64,000 bases of DNA from DTU053 sp012520115. Its GTDB lineage: Bacteria; Bacillota; Clostridia; Oscillospirales; Acutalibacteraceae. Location: the NCBI GenBank assembly GCA_050953725.1, contig JBMNNB010000003.1, forward strand, positions 310,001-374,000, given 5' to 3'. Positions 16,814-24,620 of the stretch are shown here, piece after piece. Position 1 is the stretch's first letter. Each line of letters begins with the position of its first letter. A model generated the notes under the pieces. The model saw only the letters and a program-made list of their open reading frames with translations, made no database searches and was not told where the DNA came from. The position numbers and the translations under genes are program-made.

Positions 16814-17030
16814 CAAAAGGGGGCTGAGATTAGCGCTGTTTAAGGCTCTTTTTTAATTGTTTGGCTTTGTTTTGCGGTTGGCTGAGATTATTCTTACCAC
16901 GCTTTAGAAATGTGCTAAAAGCTTTAAAGTAAAATCTTGATTATTTAATATATTTTAGGTTATACTTTGTCTGACGGAAGTTTGCTTTTCCGAATTTGAG
17001 GAAATTAGTCTAAAAACTGCTTAATACTTC

Positions 17031-17059
17031 TTGCATTTTGGGATTATTCGTGTTAATAT
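17031..17059 (+). promoter_or_regulatory. sigma-A promoter of rpsT
   Basis: TTGCAT (17031-17036) and TAATAT (17054-17059) are spaced by 17 bases, about 30 bases before the rpsT start. Confidence 0.75.
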
Positions 17060-17091
17060 TATTACCTGTGTATGGTAAAGGAGGTGGAATT

Positions 17092-17352
17092 ATGCCCAAT
17101 ATTAAGTCTGCAAAAAAGCGTGTGCGTGTCAGCGCAGTAAAGGCTGCCAGAAACAAGTCCACCAATTCAGCTCTTAAAACAGCTATTAAGAAGGCTAACG
17201 CCGCTATTGAAGCTAACGATCCGAATAAGAACGAGCTTGTAAATCAGGCCATTAAGAAGATCGATCAGGCTGTGGCTAAGAATATTCTTCATAAGAATAA
17301 CGCTGCAAGAAAGAAGTCAGCTCTTACCCGCAAGTTGAACGCTGCAAAATAA
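17092..17352 (+). CDS. rpsT: 30S ribosomal protein S20
   Basis: This 86-aa, very basic helical protein binds 16S rRNA early in small-subunit assembly. It starts MPNIKSAKKRV and contains NKSTNSALKTAIKKA and LHKNNAARKKSALTRKL, all characteristic of S20. The ATG at 17092 is fixed by an excellent AAGGAGGTG site; the longer upstream frame is not part of the protein. A small hairpin without a T-run (about 17369-17387) separates it from the downstream microprotein, which may be read through. Confidence 0.97.
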   Translation: MPNIKSAKKRVRVSAVKAARNKSTNSALKTAIKKANAAIEANDPNKNELVNQAIKKIDQAVAKNILHKNNAARKKSALTRKLNAAK

Positions 17353-17433
17353 ATAAGTTATACTTAAAGAAGGACGGCTCGCCGCCTTAAAATTTAAGAA
17401 AATTTACGGTCATTTAGAAAGGATGGTCAGGAA

Positions 17434-17610
17434 ATGAAAAAGGTATTAAAGGTTATCGCAATCATTGCCGGTATAGCAGGTGCCGCTTTCGCTGTTTATG
17501 TTGCAGTTACAAAGTATATGAACAAAAAGCAGACCATAGGAAACCCTGAAGAAAACTACGTTTCCTGCTCATGCTTTGACGATGACTTTGTAACAGAGGC
17601 AGTTGTTTAA
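17434..17610 (+). CDS. 58-residue single-pass membrane microprotein, unknown function
   Basis: This short gene sits between rpsT and a terminator and is preceded by AAAGGATGG. The product has a basic start (MKKVLK), one hydrophobic segment (about residues 7-26), a basic TKYMNKKQ stop-transfer stretch, and an acidic C-terminus containing a CSC motif. That layout suggests a membrane protein with a short tail; its topology is not determined. I do not recognise a named family. The good ribosome site, compact stop and following terminator support a real gene. Confidence 0.7.
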   Translation: MKKVLKVIAIIAGIAGAAFAVYVAVTKYMNKKQTIGNPEENYVSCSCFDDDFVTEAVV

Positions 17611-17640
17611 AAGCTGATTTTGCATATTTAATTGAGCCTT

Positions 17641-17671
17641 TCCGCCGTTTATCGGCGGATTCTTTCTTTTT
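17641..17671 (+). terminator. terminator after the 58-residue gene
   Basis: The stem TCCGCCG/CGGCGGA has a TTTAT loop and is followed by a T-rich tail (TTCTTTCTTTTT). Confidence 0.88.
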
Positions 17672-17706
17672 CAGGCGTATTATCTTATTTTTTGAAATAA
17701 AATGTA

Positions 17707-17735
17707 TAGACACTCATATCCAAATCCTGTATAAT
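17707..17735 (+). promoter_or_regulatory. sigma-A promoter of putP
   Basis: TAGACA (17707-17712) and a perfect TATAAT (17730-17735) are spaced by 17 bases. Confidence 0.75.
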
Positions 17736-17817
17736 ATCTGAGATACTTTGCGTCTTTTATGCGTTAATATCATAAAGCCGGCGGACTGGTTGCCGCCTGC
17801 ATAATTGGAGGAAAGTT

Positions 17818-19380
17818 ATGAATTCAGATTCAATCCAAATTCTTGTTGCCATGTCGCTATACATGCTGTGCGTCATAGTCATAGGCATTGTCTATGCAAA
17901 GCGTGCAAATGAAAGCACAAGCAACTATCTTTTGGGCGGCAGGTCGCTGGGTCCGTGGGTTACGGCTATGGCGGCAGAGGCCTCTGACATGAGCGGCTGG
18001 CTGCTTATGGGTCTGCCCGGCGTTGCTTACTGGTTCGGCCTTGCAGATGCAGCATGGACTGCAATCGGTCTGCTTATCGGTACATACCTTAACTGGCTCT
18101 TTGTGGCAAAGAGGCTAAGAAACTACTCCCGCATCGCAGGCGATGCAATTACGCTCCCTGACTTTTTGAGCAACAGGTTTAAGGAAAAGAACAAGATAAT
18201 TTTAACCATTGCAGCTTTGTTCATCCTTGTTTTCTTCTCGGTTTATGCTGCAAGCTGCTTTGTTACCGTCGGCAAGCTGTTCAGCACCCTCTTTGGCGCT
18301 CCCTATATTGCAATGATGCTTGCGGGCGCAGCCTTCGTTGTCATTTATACCTTCTTCGGCGGATATCTGGCTGAGAGCGTATCCGACTTTATGCAGGGTA
18401 TCATCATGATTTTTGCCCTGAGCATGACCCTTATAGTCGGCGTTCAGTGGGCAGGCGGCTTCTCGGCAGTTATCGAGAACGCCCGTCAGATTCCCGGCTT
18501 CCTTGATTTCTTCACCATGGCCTCTCCCGTTGTTGAGGACGGCGTTCAGGTTGTCAAGGACGGCGCTCCGGTCTTCGGCGAGGCTGCAAAATACGGACTG
18601 CTTACCATAGTTTCCACCATGTCATGGGGTCTCGGCTACTTCGGCATGCCGCAGGTACTCTTAAAGTTCATGGGCATCAGAAAGGCCTCCGAGCTCAAGC
18701 TCTCAAGAAGGGTTGCCTCCGTCTGGTGCGCAATTTCACTGTTTGCGGCTGTTCTGATAGGCATTATCGGCAGAGCAATGTTCCCCACCGACCTGCTTAC
18801 AAAGTCCTCGGCTGAGAGCATTTTCGTACAGATGTCCACCTCCTTCTTCCTGCCGCTGTTTGCAGGTGTTGTAATGGCAGGTATTCTTGCGGCTACCATC
18901 AGCTCCTCCGACTCATACCTGCTTATCGCATCCTCTGCCTTCTCAAAGAACATCTACAAGGGTATTCTTAAGAAGGACGCAAGCGACAAGACAGTGCTCT
19001 GGATGTCAAAGATTACTCTGCTTGTTATCTCGGTCATTGCGGCTATCATCGCTCTGAACGAAAACAGCATTATCTTTAAGATAGTTTCCTTCGCATGGGC
19101 AGGCTTCGGTGCAACCTTCGGCCCGTCAGTGATTTTCTCGCTGTTCTGGAAGAGAACCACAAGGGCAGGCGTTGTTGCGGGCATGCTCGCAGGCGGCATA
19201 AGCGTCTTTGCCTGGAAGTTCCTTATAGCTCCCCTTGGCGGCGTATTCGGAATTTACGAGCTTATGCCCTCCTTCATCATCTCATGCATATTCATCGTGG
19301 TTGTTTCACTTCTCACAAAGGCTCCCTCAAAAGATATTGTCGAGGAGTTTGAGAAGGTTAAGAATTACGTAGAGGCTTAA
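17818..19380 (+). CDS. putP: sodium/proline symporter PutP (SSS family)
   Basis: This 520-aa polytopic membrane protein, with about thirteen membrane segments, probably imports proline with Na+. Diagnostic segments are NYLLGGRSLGPWVTAMAAEA, SDMSGWLLMGLPG, and the later AGILAATISSSDSYLLIASS, a Na+/substrate-binding region of the LeuT-fold SSS family. It is monocistronic, with its own promoter and terminator. A GGAGGAAAG site lies before the ATG. Proline specificity follows PutP-like motifs, but other amino acids are possible. Confidence 0.88.
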   Translation: MNSDSIQILVAMSLYMLCVIVIGIVYAKRANESTSNYLLGGRSLGPWVTAMAAEASDMSGWLLMGLPGVAYWFGLADAAWTAIGLLIGTYLNWLFVAKRLRNYSRIAGDAITLPDFLSNRFKEKNKIILTIAALFILVFFSVYAASCFVTVGKLFSTLFGAPYIAMMLAGAAFVVIYTFFGGYLAESVSDFMQGIIMIFALSMTLIVGVQWAGGFSAVIENARQIPGFLDFFTMASPVVEDGVQVVKDGAPVFGEAAKYGLLTIVSTMSWGLGYFGMPQVLLKFMGIRKASELKLSRRVASVWCAISLFAAVLIGIIGRAMFPTDLLTKSSAESIFVQMSTSFFLPLFAGVVMAGILAATISSSDSYLLIASSAFSKNIYKGILKKDASDKTVLWMSKITLLVISVIAAIIALNENSIIFKIVSFAWAGFGATFGPSVIFSLFWKRTTRAGVVAGMLAGGISVFAWKFLIAPLGGVFGIYELMPSFIISCIFIVVVSLLTKAPSKDIVEEFEKVKNYVEA

Positions 19381-19392
19381 AACCAAAAGCTT

Positions 19393-19420
19393 ATCCCCCG
19401 GTTTTAACCGGGGGATTTTT
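19393..19420 (+). terminator. terminator of putP
   Basis: A strong stem, ATCCCCCGG/CCGGGGGAT, is followed by TTTTT. Confidence 0.92.
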
Positions 19421-19429
19421 GTAAGCATT

Positions 19430-19455
19430 AAAAAAGGCTGTGAAATCACAGCCTT
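19430..19455 (-). terminator. terminator of the beta-glucosidase/transporter operon
   Basis: The stem AAGGCTGTGA/TCACAGCCTT is followed on the minus strand by a T-run, just after the symporter gene. Confidence 0.88.
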
Positions 19456-19460
19456 ACTTT

Positions 19461-20888
19461 TTAGTATTTTCTTGATAACAGACTGTCAGCTTCTTCTCTG
19501 CTTATTTCGCCCGCATTGTACTTTGCCATAATCTGAACGTCCTTGTCGTTGAGCTTATAGAAGAGGTAAAGCACGGCGCTTAATATCATACCGATTGTGG
19601 GGATGAGTGCGAAGGTTATCCAAAGTCCGTTGAGTGCCTCCGGCGGCTGCTGGATGTTCAGCTTCTGCAGCTCTAAGAAGTCGGAAGCCGTTATCTCCTT
19701 CCAATTAAAGAGGCTCAGAAGGAACATGCCCAGTGACGAGGAGACGGCGCCGGTGATTTTTGCGGAGAAGGTCTGGATTGCGAAGGTAATGCCCTTTGCG
19801 TTTATGCCCGTCTTATACTGACCGTACTCGGCGCAGTCGGGGGTGAACATAAAGTTGAGTATGCCCGTGGCGCTCATTGTTGTGGCTCGGATGACGGTCA
19901 GTATTACAAACATAACCACATTCTCATAGCCCACAAAGTAGATTATCAGGCCAAACACCAGGCTGATAATATGCGACCAGAACATGATTGTAAACTTGTC
20001 GATTTTCTTTGTGATTTTAGGCATAATAGCAGCCATGATTGCGGCGGGTATTATCGAGAGTGCGCCCGTAAACAGACTGAAGTTTGTATTGTGGAACAGA
20101 TAGTATGAGGCGAAAAGCGTAACAACGCCGGCGGTGCTTAAGGCTGAGTTTAAAAAATAAGCCGAATAGTATATGAGCAGGTATTTATTATGTATAAGGT
20201 ATTTCAGCATCAGGCTGACCTTGAAATCCTCCTCTTCCTTTTCCGGATGGTAGTTTTTCTCACGGCCTATGATGCAGATGGGCAGCATTGTAATAAAGCC
20301 TAAGACTGAAAGCATTAATATGGTAACGGTAAAGCTGACGCCTACCTTTTCGCTGATAAGGTAGGTACAGAAAAGCGTCGCTAAGGCGGAGCCGATACCC
20401 GATGTAATCCTGCCCGTTGACATAAGGGTTGTTCTCTCGGCCAGATTGTCGGTCATGGTGGTGACCATGCTGTAAATCGGCACGTCGCATACGGTATAGA
20501 AGGTGTCCCATAGCACATAGGCGGTGCCGAACCAGAACAGCTTGAAGCCCTGCTCTGCTCCTGTAGGTATGGCGAACATAAGTATTGTGGATATGGGGAT
20601 TCCCACAAGAGAGATTCTAAGCCACGGCAGGCTTTTCTGACCGCTCTTGAACTTGACTTTATCAAACAGCCAGCCGAAAATCGGGTCGTTGAAGGCGTCC
20701 CATATCTTGACTATAAGCACCACGGTGCCGATTTTGGCGAGGTCCACGCCGGTCATGGCAAGATAGGTCATCAGATATGAGGATACAATGGTGTAAAAGA
20801 TATTCTGCCCCACAAAATAAGACCAGTAGCTGCCTCTCTCCAGCCTTGTTGTCATGTAGTTCGATTTGTTGGCTTTTTCAGTCTTCAT
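19461..20888 (-). CDS. GPH-family glycoside:cation symporter (MFS superfamily)
   Basis: This 475-aa transporter with about twelve membrane segments is related to MelB. The N-terminal half carries the family-typical VKIWDAFNDPIFGWLFDKVK loop, whose Asp residues take part in cation/sugar coupling, and GQKSLPWLR. It overlaps the stop of the upstream beta-glucosidase gene by four bases, with AAAGGA as ribosome site. The pair probably takes up a beta-glucoside or oligosaccharide for internal hydrolysis. The C-terminus ends in a soluble tail (AGEISREEADSLLSRKY). Confidence 0.86.
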   Translation of the reverse strand: MKTEKANKSNYMTTRLERGSYWSYFVGQNIFYTIVSSYLMTYLAMTGVDLAKIGTVVLIVKIWDAFNDPIFGWLFDKVKFKSGQKSLPWLRISLVGIPISTILMFAIPTGAEQGFKLFWFGTAYVLWDTFYTVCDVPIYSMVTTMTDNLAERTTLMSTGRITSGIGSALATLFCTYLISEKVGVSFTVTILMLSVLGFITMLPICIIGREKNYHPEKEEEDFKVSLMLKYLIHNKYLLIYYSAYFLNSALSTAGVVTLFASYYLFHNTNFSLFTGALSIIPAAIMAAIMPKITKKIDKFTIMFWSHIISLVFGLIIYFVGYENVVMFVILTVIRATTMSATGILNFMFTPDCAEYGQYKTGINAKGITFAIQTFSAKITGAVSSSLGMFLLSLFNWKEITASDFLELQKLNIQQPPEALNGLWITFALIPTIGMILSAVLYLFYKLNDKDVQIMAKYNAGEISREEADSLLSRKY

Positions 20889-23350
20889 GAAACAGTTCCT
20901 TTCGTGTCAGTATCGTTATTCAGCCTGAAGGTATTCGAGCGCATGACTGCCGTGAGAACATGCTTTGCGCAAAGCTGAATTTCTCCCAAAGTTATGCCCT
21001 GAGTCTTGCCTAAGGTCTGAAGCAGCGTTCCGTCGGGCTTCTTTCTGCCGACACGCCTGCCGCCGGGCATGAGCAGGTCCACCTGCGCCCTGACCCTGTA
21101 TGCGTTGTCCTTCATATCGGGGAATTCGGGGCTTCTGGAGGAGCGCATCCACCAGTCGGTCATGACAAGGCCGTCAAATCCCCATTCCTGCCTTAAAATA
21201 CGGGCGCAGAGCTCATAGTTATAATGCCCCCATACACCGTTGATTTTGTTGTATGAGGTCATTATGCAGTGGGGCTTTGCGGTTTTGACGCAGATTTCAA
21301 AGCCTTTTAAATATATCTCTCGCAGGGCCCTTTCGGAGACCCTTGAATCGTTATGCAGGCGGTTGTACTCCTGATTATTGCAGGCGAAGTGCTTGGGGCA
21401 GGCGGAAACGCCCGCCTTCTGCAGCCCCGTGACCGCCGCAGCGGCGATTTTGCCCGTGAGAATCGGGTCCTCGGAGAAGTATTCAAAATTCCTGCCGCAG
21501 AGGACATTGCGCTTTATATTCATACCGGGGGCGAGAAGCACATCGGAGCCTCTGTCCTTCATCTCACAGCCGACCTTGTAATAGACCTCCTTCACAAGCT
21601 CCTTATTAAAGGTGCTGGCAAGGGACGAGCCTATGGGAATGAGCGAACAGCTTGCCTTCAGGCGGATGCCCGAGGGGCCGTCGGTGGTGGTGACGGGGGT
21701 GACGCCCTTTTCACGAAGGGACTCCAGCACTCCGCCGAAAACGCCCGCATTGCCATTTGCGCCAAGCGGGCTGTTCATTATGTAGTCGCCTCTTGTAATG
21801 GCCTCTAATTCATCTAAAGACAGCTGGGCGACGAAATCGTCAAGGCTTACCTTTCCTTCGGCAACATCCTTGAGCTTATAGCCCCTGTCTTCGGTCTGCG
21901 GAATATCGGCGGGCAGGTTGTCGAGTATAGTCTGCCTGAGATTTACACTTGAAGCGGGGGCAATATCAAAGTCCGCCCTGCGGCCGGTCTTTTCGTCCTC
22001 CACTGACTTGTATATTTCAAATGGGTATTTGGGGGCGCAGACCTCTTTAAGCCTTTCTACCACGATATTCTCAGAGACAGAAAACTCAAAGATTTTCTCG
22101 GCAGAGCGCACATCGCTGCCGAGGTAAATCCTGTAAACGCCCTTTTCGACCACATAGCAGGATTTGTTGCCCGTCTTGCCCGAAGAGTCGTATGAGGCAA
22201 GCTGCTCCTTGCCGATGCTAAGAAGCAGATTTTCGGTCTGATTCGGATAGATAACGTCTGTCTTAGCAAAATCCACAAGCTCCCTTGAGGGGTTGCCCAG
22301 CACCCCGCAGGGCTTTTCGAGGAAGGCACAGACTGCGTACTTGCCCGCATAGGTGTCGCCTGTATTTTTAATGGCGGCGGCGATTTTAAGACCGTCGGGG
22401 GTGTACTTGACCGCCGTGTTTGTAATCTTGAACTCCGTATATGAAAGACCGTGGCCGAAGGGGTACAGGACAGACGCCTTGTCGAAGGTCTCAAACCACC
22501 TGTAACCCACATATATATCCTCTTTGTACTCGTTATAGTCCTTATTGCCGAAGAAAGCGCTTGAGGGGTAGTCGTTGTAATCCCTTGCCACGGTTTCGGA
22601 CAGCCTGCCCGACGGCACCTCGTCGCCGCAGAGCAGGTCAGCCACGGCGTTGCCGCTCTCCATGCCGCCCTGCCAGACTATCATGACAGCACCGAGCCTG
22701 TCACGCATTTCTTCAATCCACGAAAGGTCAATAATGCTGCCGATATTTAAAAGCACAACTGTGTCCTTAAAATTCTCCGTGACCTTTGTGAGCATATCGA
22801 GCTCGTCGTCGGTCAGAAAGTAACTGCCCTTTTCGAGGACGTTTTCCCTGTCCTCGCCTGAGGACCTGCCGATTACCACCACAGCATAGTCGCTCTGCTT
22901 TGCAGCCTCTGCGACGACGGTGTTGAGAAGGGGCATTTCGGGGTAACTGCGGGGCCAGAAGCCCCATGCGCCGTGGTCTACGGGGTTTTCGGCGACCCAT
23001 TTTTCATAAACGGAGAGGAGGTTTTTATTTATATTCAGCTTGCCGCAGTTTCTTATGCCGTCGACGAGATTTACCTGATAGGGGCGTATAACGTCGCCGC
23101 CGGAGCCGTAGCCGCAGAAAAACCAGTCAAGCTGGGTCCTGCCGAAAACGGAGACGGTGCTGTCCTTATTAAAGGGCAACACCCTGTTTTCGAGCAGCAC
23201 TGCGCCCTCTGCAGCAGCCGCTCGAAGCAGCTCGGGCATACCCTCGGTGACGCTGTAATCGCCCTGCCCCACCTGCTGCCCCTGAGCGACGCCGGTAAGC
23301 CTCGCATAGCTTTTTACAAAAAACTTCATTATATTTTCTTTAACGCTCAT
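20885..23350 (-). CDS. glycoside hydrolase family 3 beta-glucosidase-like enzyme, permuted domain order
   Basis: This 821-aa enzyme lacks a signal peptide and is therefore probably cytoplasmic. The GH3 C-terminal-type domain comes first (AAEGAVLLENRVLPF near residue 50). An Fn3-like region follows PFGHGLSYTEF (about 315-430). The catalytic TIM-barrel domain comes last, with VTTTDGPSGIRL, KHFACNNQEYNR and the nucleophile Asp in GLVMTDWW (about residue 732). This inverted order is known from rumen Clostridia such as Ruminococcus albus. ATG 23350 has a GGAAGGG site and is preferred to the longer frame. It likely splits a beta-linked glycoside brought in by the adjoining symporter. Confidence 0.88.
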   Translation of the reverse strand: MSVKENIMKFFVKSYARLTGVAQGQQVGQGDYSVTEGMPELLRAAAAEGAVLLENRVLPFNKDSTVSVFGRTQLDWFFCGYGSGGDVIRPYQVNLVDGIRNCGKLNINKNLLSVYEKWVAENPVDHGAWGFWPRSYPEMPLLNTVVAEAAKQSDYAVVVIGRSSGEDRENVLEKGSYFLTDDELDMLTKVTENFKDTVVLLNIGSIIDLSWIEEMRDRLGAVMIVWQGGMESGNAVADLLCGDEVPSGRLSETVARDYNDYPSSAFFGNKDYNEYKEDIYVGYRWFETFDKASVLYPFGHGLSYTEFKITNTAVKYTPDGLKIAAAIKNTGDTYAGKYAVCAFLEKPCGVLGNPSRELVDFAKTDVIYPNQTENLLLSIGKEQLASYDSSGKTGNKSCYVVEKGVYRIYLGSDVRSAEKIFEFSVSENIVVERLKEVCAPKYPFEIYKSVEDEKTGRRADFDIAPASSVNLRQTILDNLPADIPQTEDRGYKLKDVAEGKVSLDDFVAQLSLDELEAITRGDYIMNSPLGANGNAGVFGGVLESLREKGVTPVTTTDGPSGIRLKASCSLIPIGSSLASTFNKELVKEVYYKVGCEMKDRGSDVLLAPGMNIKRNVLCGRNFEYFSEDPILTGKIAAAAVTGLQKAGVSACPKHFACNNQEYNRLHNDSRVSERALREIYLKGFEICVKTAKPHCIMTSYNKINGVWGHYNYELCARILRQEWGFDGLVMTDWWMRSSRSPEFPDMKDNAYRVRAQVDLLMPGGRRVGRKKPDGTLLQTLGKTQGITLGEIQLCAKHVLTAVMRSNTFRLNNDTDTKGTVS

Positions 23351-23428
23351 ATCTTTCCCTTCCACAGCCGTAAAGAAAGCTGACAGTTTTTGCTGAGATT
23401 TACAGATAAGCGCAGAATATTTATAAGT

Positions 23429-23456
23429 ATTATATAACATTTATATTCAATTTCAA
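23429..23456 (-). promoter_or_regulatory. sigma-A promoter of the beta-glucosidase operon
   Basis: On the minus strand TTGAAA (23451-23456) is 16 bases from a perfect TATAAT (23429-23434). Confidence 0.7.
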
Positions 23457-23507
23457 ATGGTTTTTGTTGTTTTTGCAGCTGTTGACGAAAGAAATGAGCT
23501 TTGAAAA

Positions 23508-23537
23508 TAAAAAAGAGACTAATCTTAATTAGTCTCT
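23508..23537 (-). terminator. terminator-like hairpin
   Basis: The stem AGAGACTAA/TTAGTCTCT has a T-run on its minus-strand downstream side. It may back up the tRNA-operon terminator, since no minus-strand gene lies immediately before it. Confidence 0.6.
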
Positions 23538-23569
23538 GTTAAAATAGCATGGCGGAGTCGGCAACACAC

Positions 23570-23656
23570 CTATTACCTATTACTTCTTACTTATTACTTG
23601 CCAAAAATCCGAGGACTTGATAGAGAAGTAATAGGTAAAAGGTAATAAGTAATAAG
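23570..23656. repeat. inverted repeat built of TATTACT-like heptamers, copy 1
   Basis: The left arm (23570-23599) is a run of 7-base units such as TATTACC, TATTACT and TCTTACT. The right arm (23626-23656) is close to its reverse complement. The two arms could form a long hairpin with a spacer of about 25 bases. A second related element follows 110 bases later. There is no coding potential. Confidence 0.75.
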
Positions 23657-23686
23657 AAAAATCCCCCGAACTGTCGTTCGAGGGAT
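23656..23686 (-). terminator. terminator-like hairpin after heptamer repeat copy 1
   Basis: An imperfect stem ATCCCCCGAAC/GTTCGAGGGAT with a TGTC loop is followed on the minus strand by a T-run. Confidence 0.65.
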
Positions 23687-23773
23687 TAACAAACCCTCCA
23701 TTCCAAAATTCTAGTTTGTCAAACTGGTTATATCACACTCAATCTGAATTTACAAGCGGGTGCGGGTGTCCCA

Positions 23774-23868
23774 CCTACACTTCTTCACTATTACTTCTTA
23801 CTTATTACTTCCAAAAATCGACACGAATGTTAGTGAAGAGTGAATAGTGAAGAAGTAATAAGTAAAAA
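23774..23868. repeat. inverted heptamer repeat, copy 2
   Basis: The left arm (about 23777-23811) consists of TATTACT, TCTTACT and TTCACTA-type 7-base units. The right arm (about 23831-23866) contains the complementary AGTGAAG, AATAGTG and AGTAATA units. As in copy 1, the element sits directly beside a terminator hairpin, so the two copies share an overall plan despite different unit order. Confidence 0.7.
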
Positions 23869-23902
23869 TCGACGAACTTCTCTCGAAATTCGTCGATTTT
23901 TG
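23865..23902. terminator. terminator of the tRNA operon
   Basis: A long stem AAAAATCGACGAA/TTCGTCGATTTTT is placed directly after the tRNA-Cys gene on the minus strand. Its symmetry makes it usable in both directions. Confidence 0.85.
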
Positions 23903-23975
23903 GAGGCGCCACCCAGATTTGAACTGGGGAATCAGGGTTTTGCAGACCCGTGCCTTACCACTTGGCTATGGCGCC
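23901..23975 (-). tRNA. tRNA-Cys (GCA)
   Basis: Read on the minus strand it folds as a 75-base cloverleaf including the encoded CCA. The acceptor stem is GGCGCC/GGCGCC, the anticodon loop is CTGCAAA with anticodon GCA, and the T-loop is TTCAAAT. It is the last of five tRNAs. Confidence 0.95.
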
Positions 23976-24025
23976 TTAATAAAAAACTCGTACTGAGAGC
24001 TTTTAAACATCAGCACGAGTAAGTG

Positions 24026-24101
24026 TGGAGCGGATGACGAGGCTCGAACTCGCTACCTCCACCTTGGCAAGGTGGCGCTCTACCAGATGAGCTACATCCG
24101 C
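24026..24101 (-). tRNA. tRNA-Gly (GCC)
   Basis: A 76-base cloverleaf with encoded CCA has acceptor GCGGATG/CATCCGC and anticodon loop TTGCCAA (anticodon GCC). It lies between tRNA-Phe and tRNA-Cys. Confidence 0.95.
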
Positions 24102-24140
24102 ATGGTATAGAGATAAACTCTATACGCTCAACCGCATTAT

Positions 24141-24216
24141 TGGTGCCTTCGGTCGGAATCGAACCAACGACACGTGGATTTTCAGTCCACTGCTCTACCA
24201 ACTGAGCTACAAAGGC
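24141..24216 (-). tRNA. tRNA-Phe (GAA)
   Basis: A 76-base cloverleaf with encoded CCA has acceptor GCCTTTG paired with CGAAGGC, and anticodon loop CTGAAAA (anticodon GAA). Confidence 0.95.
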
Positions 24217-24220
24217 AAAG

Positions 24221-24297
24221 TGGCGACCCGGAACGGGCTCGAACCGTCGACCTCTAGCGTGACAGGCTAGCGTTCTAACCAACTGAACTACCGGGCC
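24221..24297 (-). tRNA. tRNA-Asp (GTC)
   Basis: A 77-base cloverleaf with encoded CCA has acceptor GGCCCGG/CCGGGTC and anticodon loop CTGTCAC (anticodon GTC). It is four bases from tRNA-Phe. Confidence 0.95.
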
Positions 24298-24300
24298 ACG

Positions 24301-24376
24301 TGGTGGGAGCAACAGGGCTCGAACCTGTGACCCCTTGCTTGTAAGGCAAGTGCTCTCCCAGCTGAGCTATGCTCCC
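24301..24376 (-). tRNA. tRNA-Val (TAC)
   Basis: A 76-base cloverleaf with encoded CCA has acceptor GGGAGCA/TGCTCCC and anticodon loop CTTACAA (anticodon TAC). It is the first tRNA of the operon. Confidence 0.95.
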
Positions 24377-24391
24377 GCGCACTGCCTATAA

Positions 24392-24420
24392 ACTATACTA
24401 TAATTCGCCTTTGTTGTCAA
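24392..24420 (-). promoter_or_regulatory. sigma-A promoter of the tRNA operon
   Basis: On the minus strand a perfect TTGACA (24415-24420) is 17 bases from TATAGT (24392-24397), 16 bases before tRNA-Val. Confidence 0.85.
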
Positions 24421-24620
24421 CATATTTTTTTGAATTTTCTTCGAGGTTCGAACCGGAACGGGCCGGAACATGTTGACAAATGAAGCTGAAAATAAACTAA
24501 AAGTTTATCTGCAAATCTGTGCGATTGGCTTTGTCTGACTTCGTGGAAAGGATTATAGCATATAAGAAAGCCAATGGCAAGAGGGTTTTTGAATTTTTTT
24601 CTGAGCAATTTCTGTAAATC

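Noticed and set aside
23570..23870. Regular short repeats considered as a CRISPR array
   Set aside because: The units are contiguous 7-mers arranged as inverted arms. There are no 25-35 base repeats with unique spacers and no cas genes.
24439..24480. T-arm-like GGTTCGAACC sequence upstream of the tRNA operon, considered as a tRNA fragment or attachment site
   Set aside because: No acceptor or anticodon arm is present, and there is no integrase or other mobile gene nearby.
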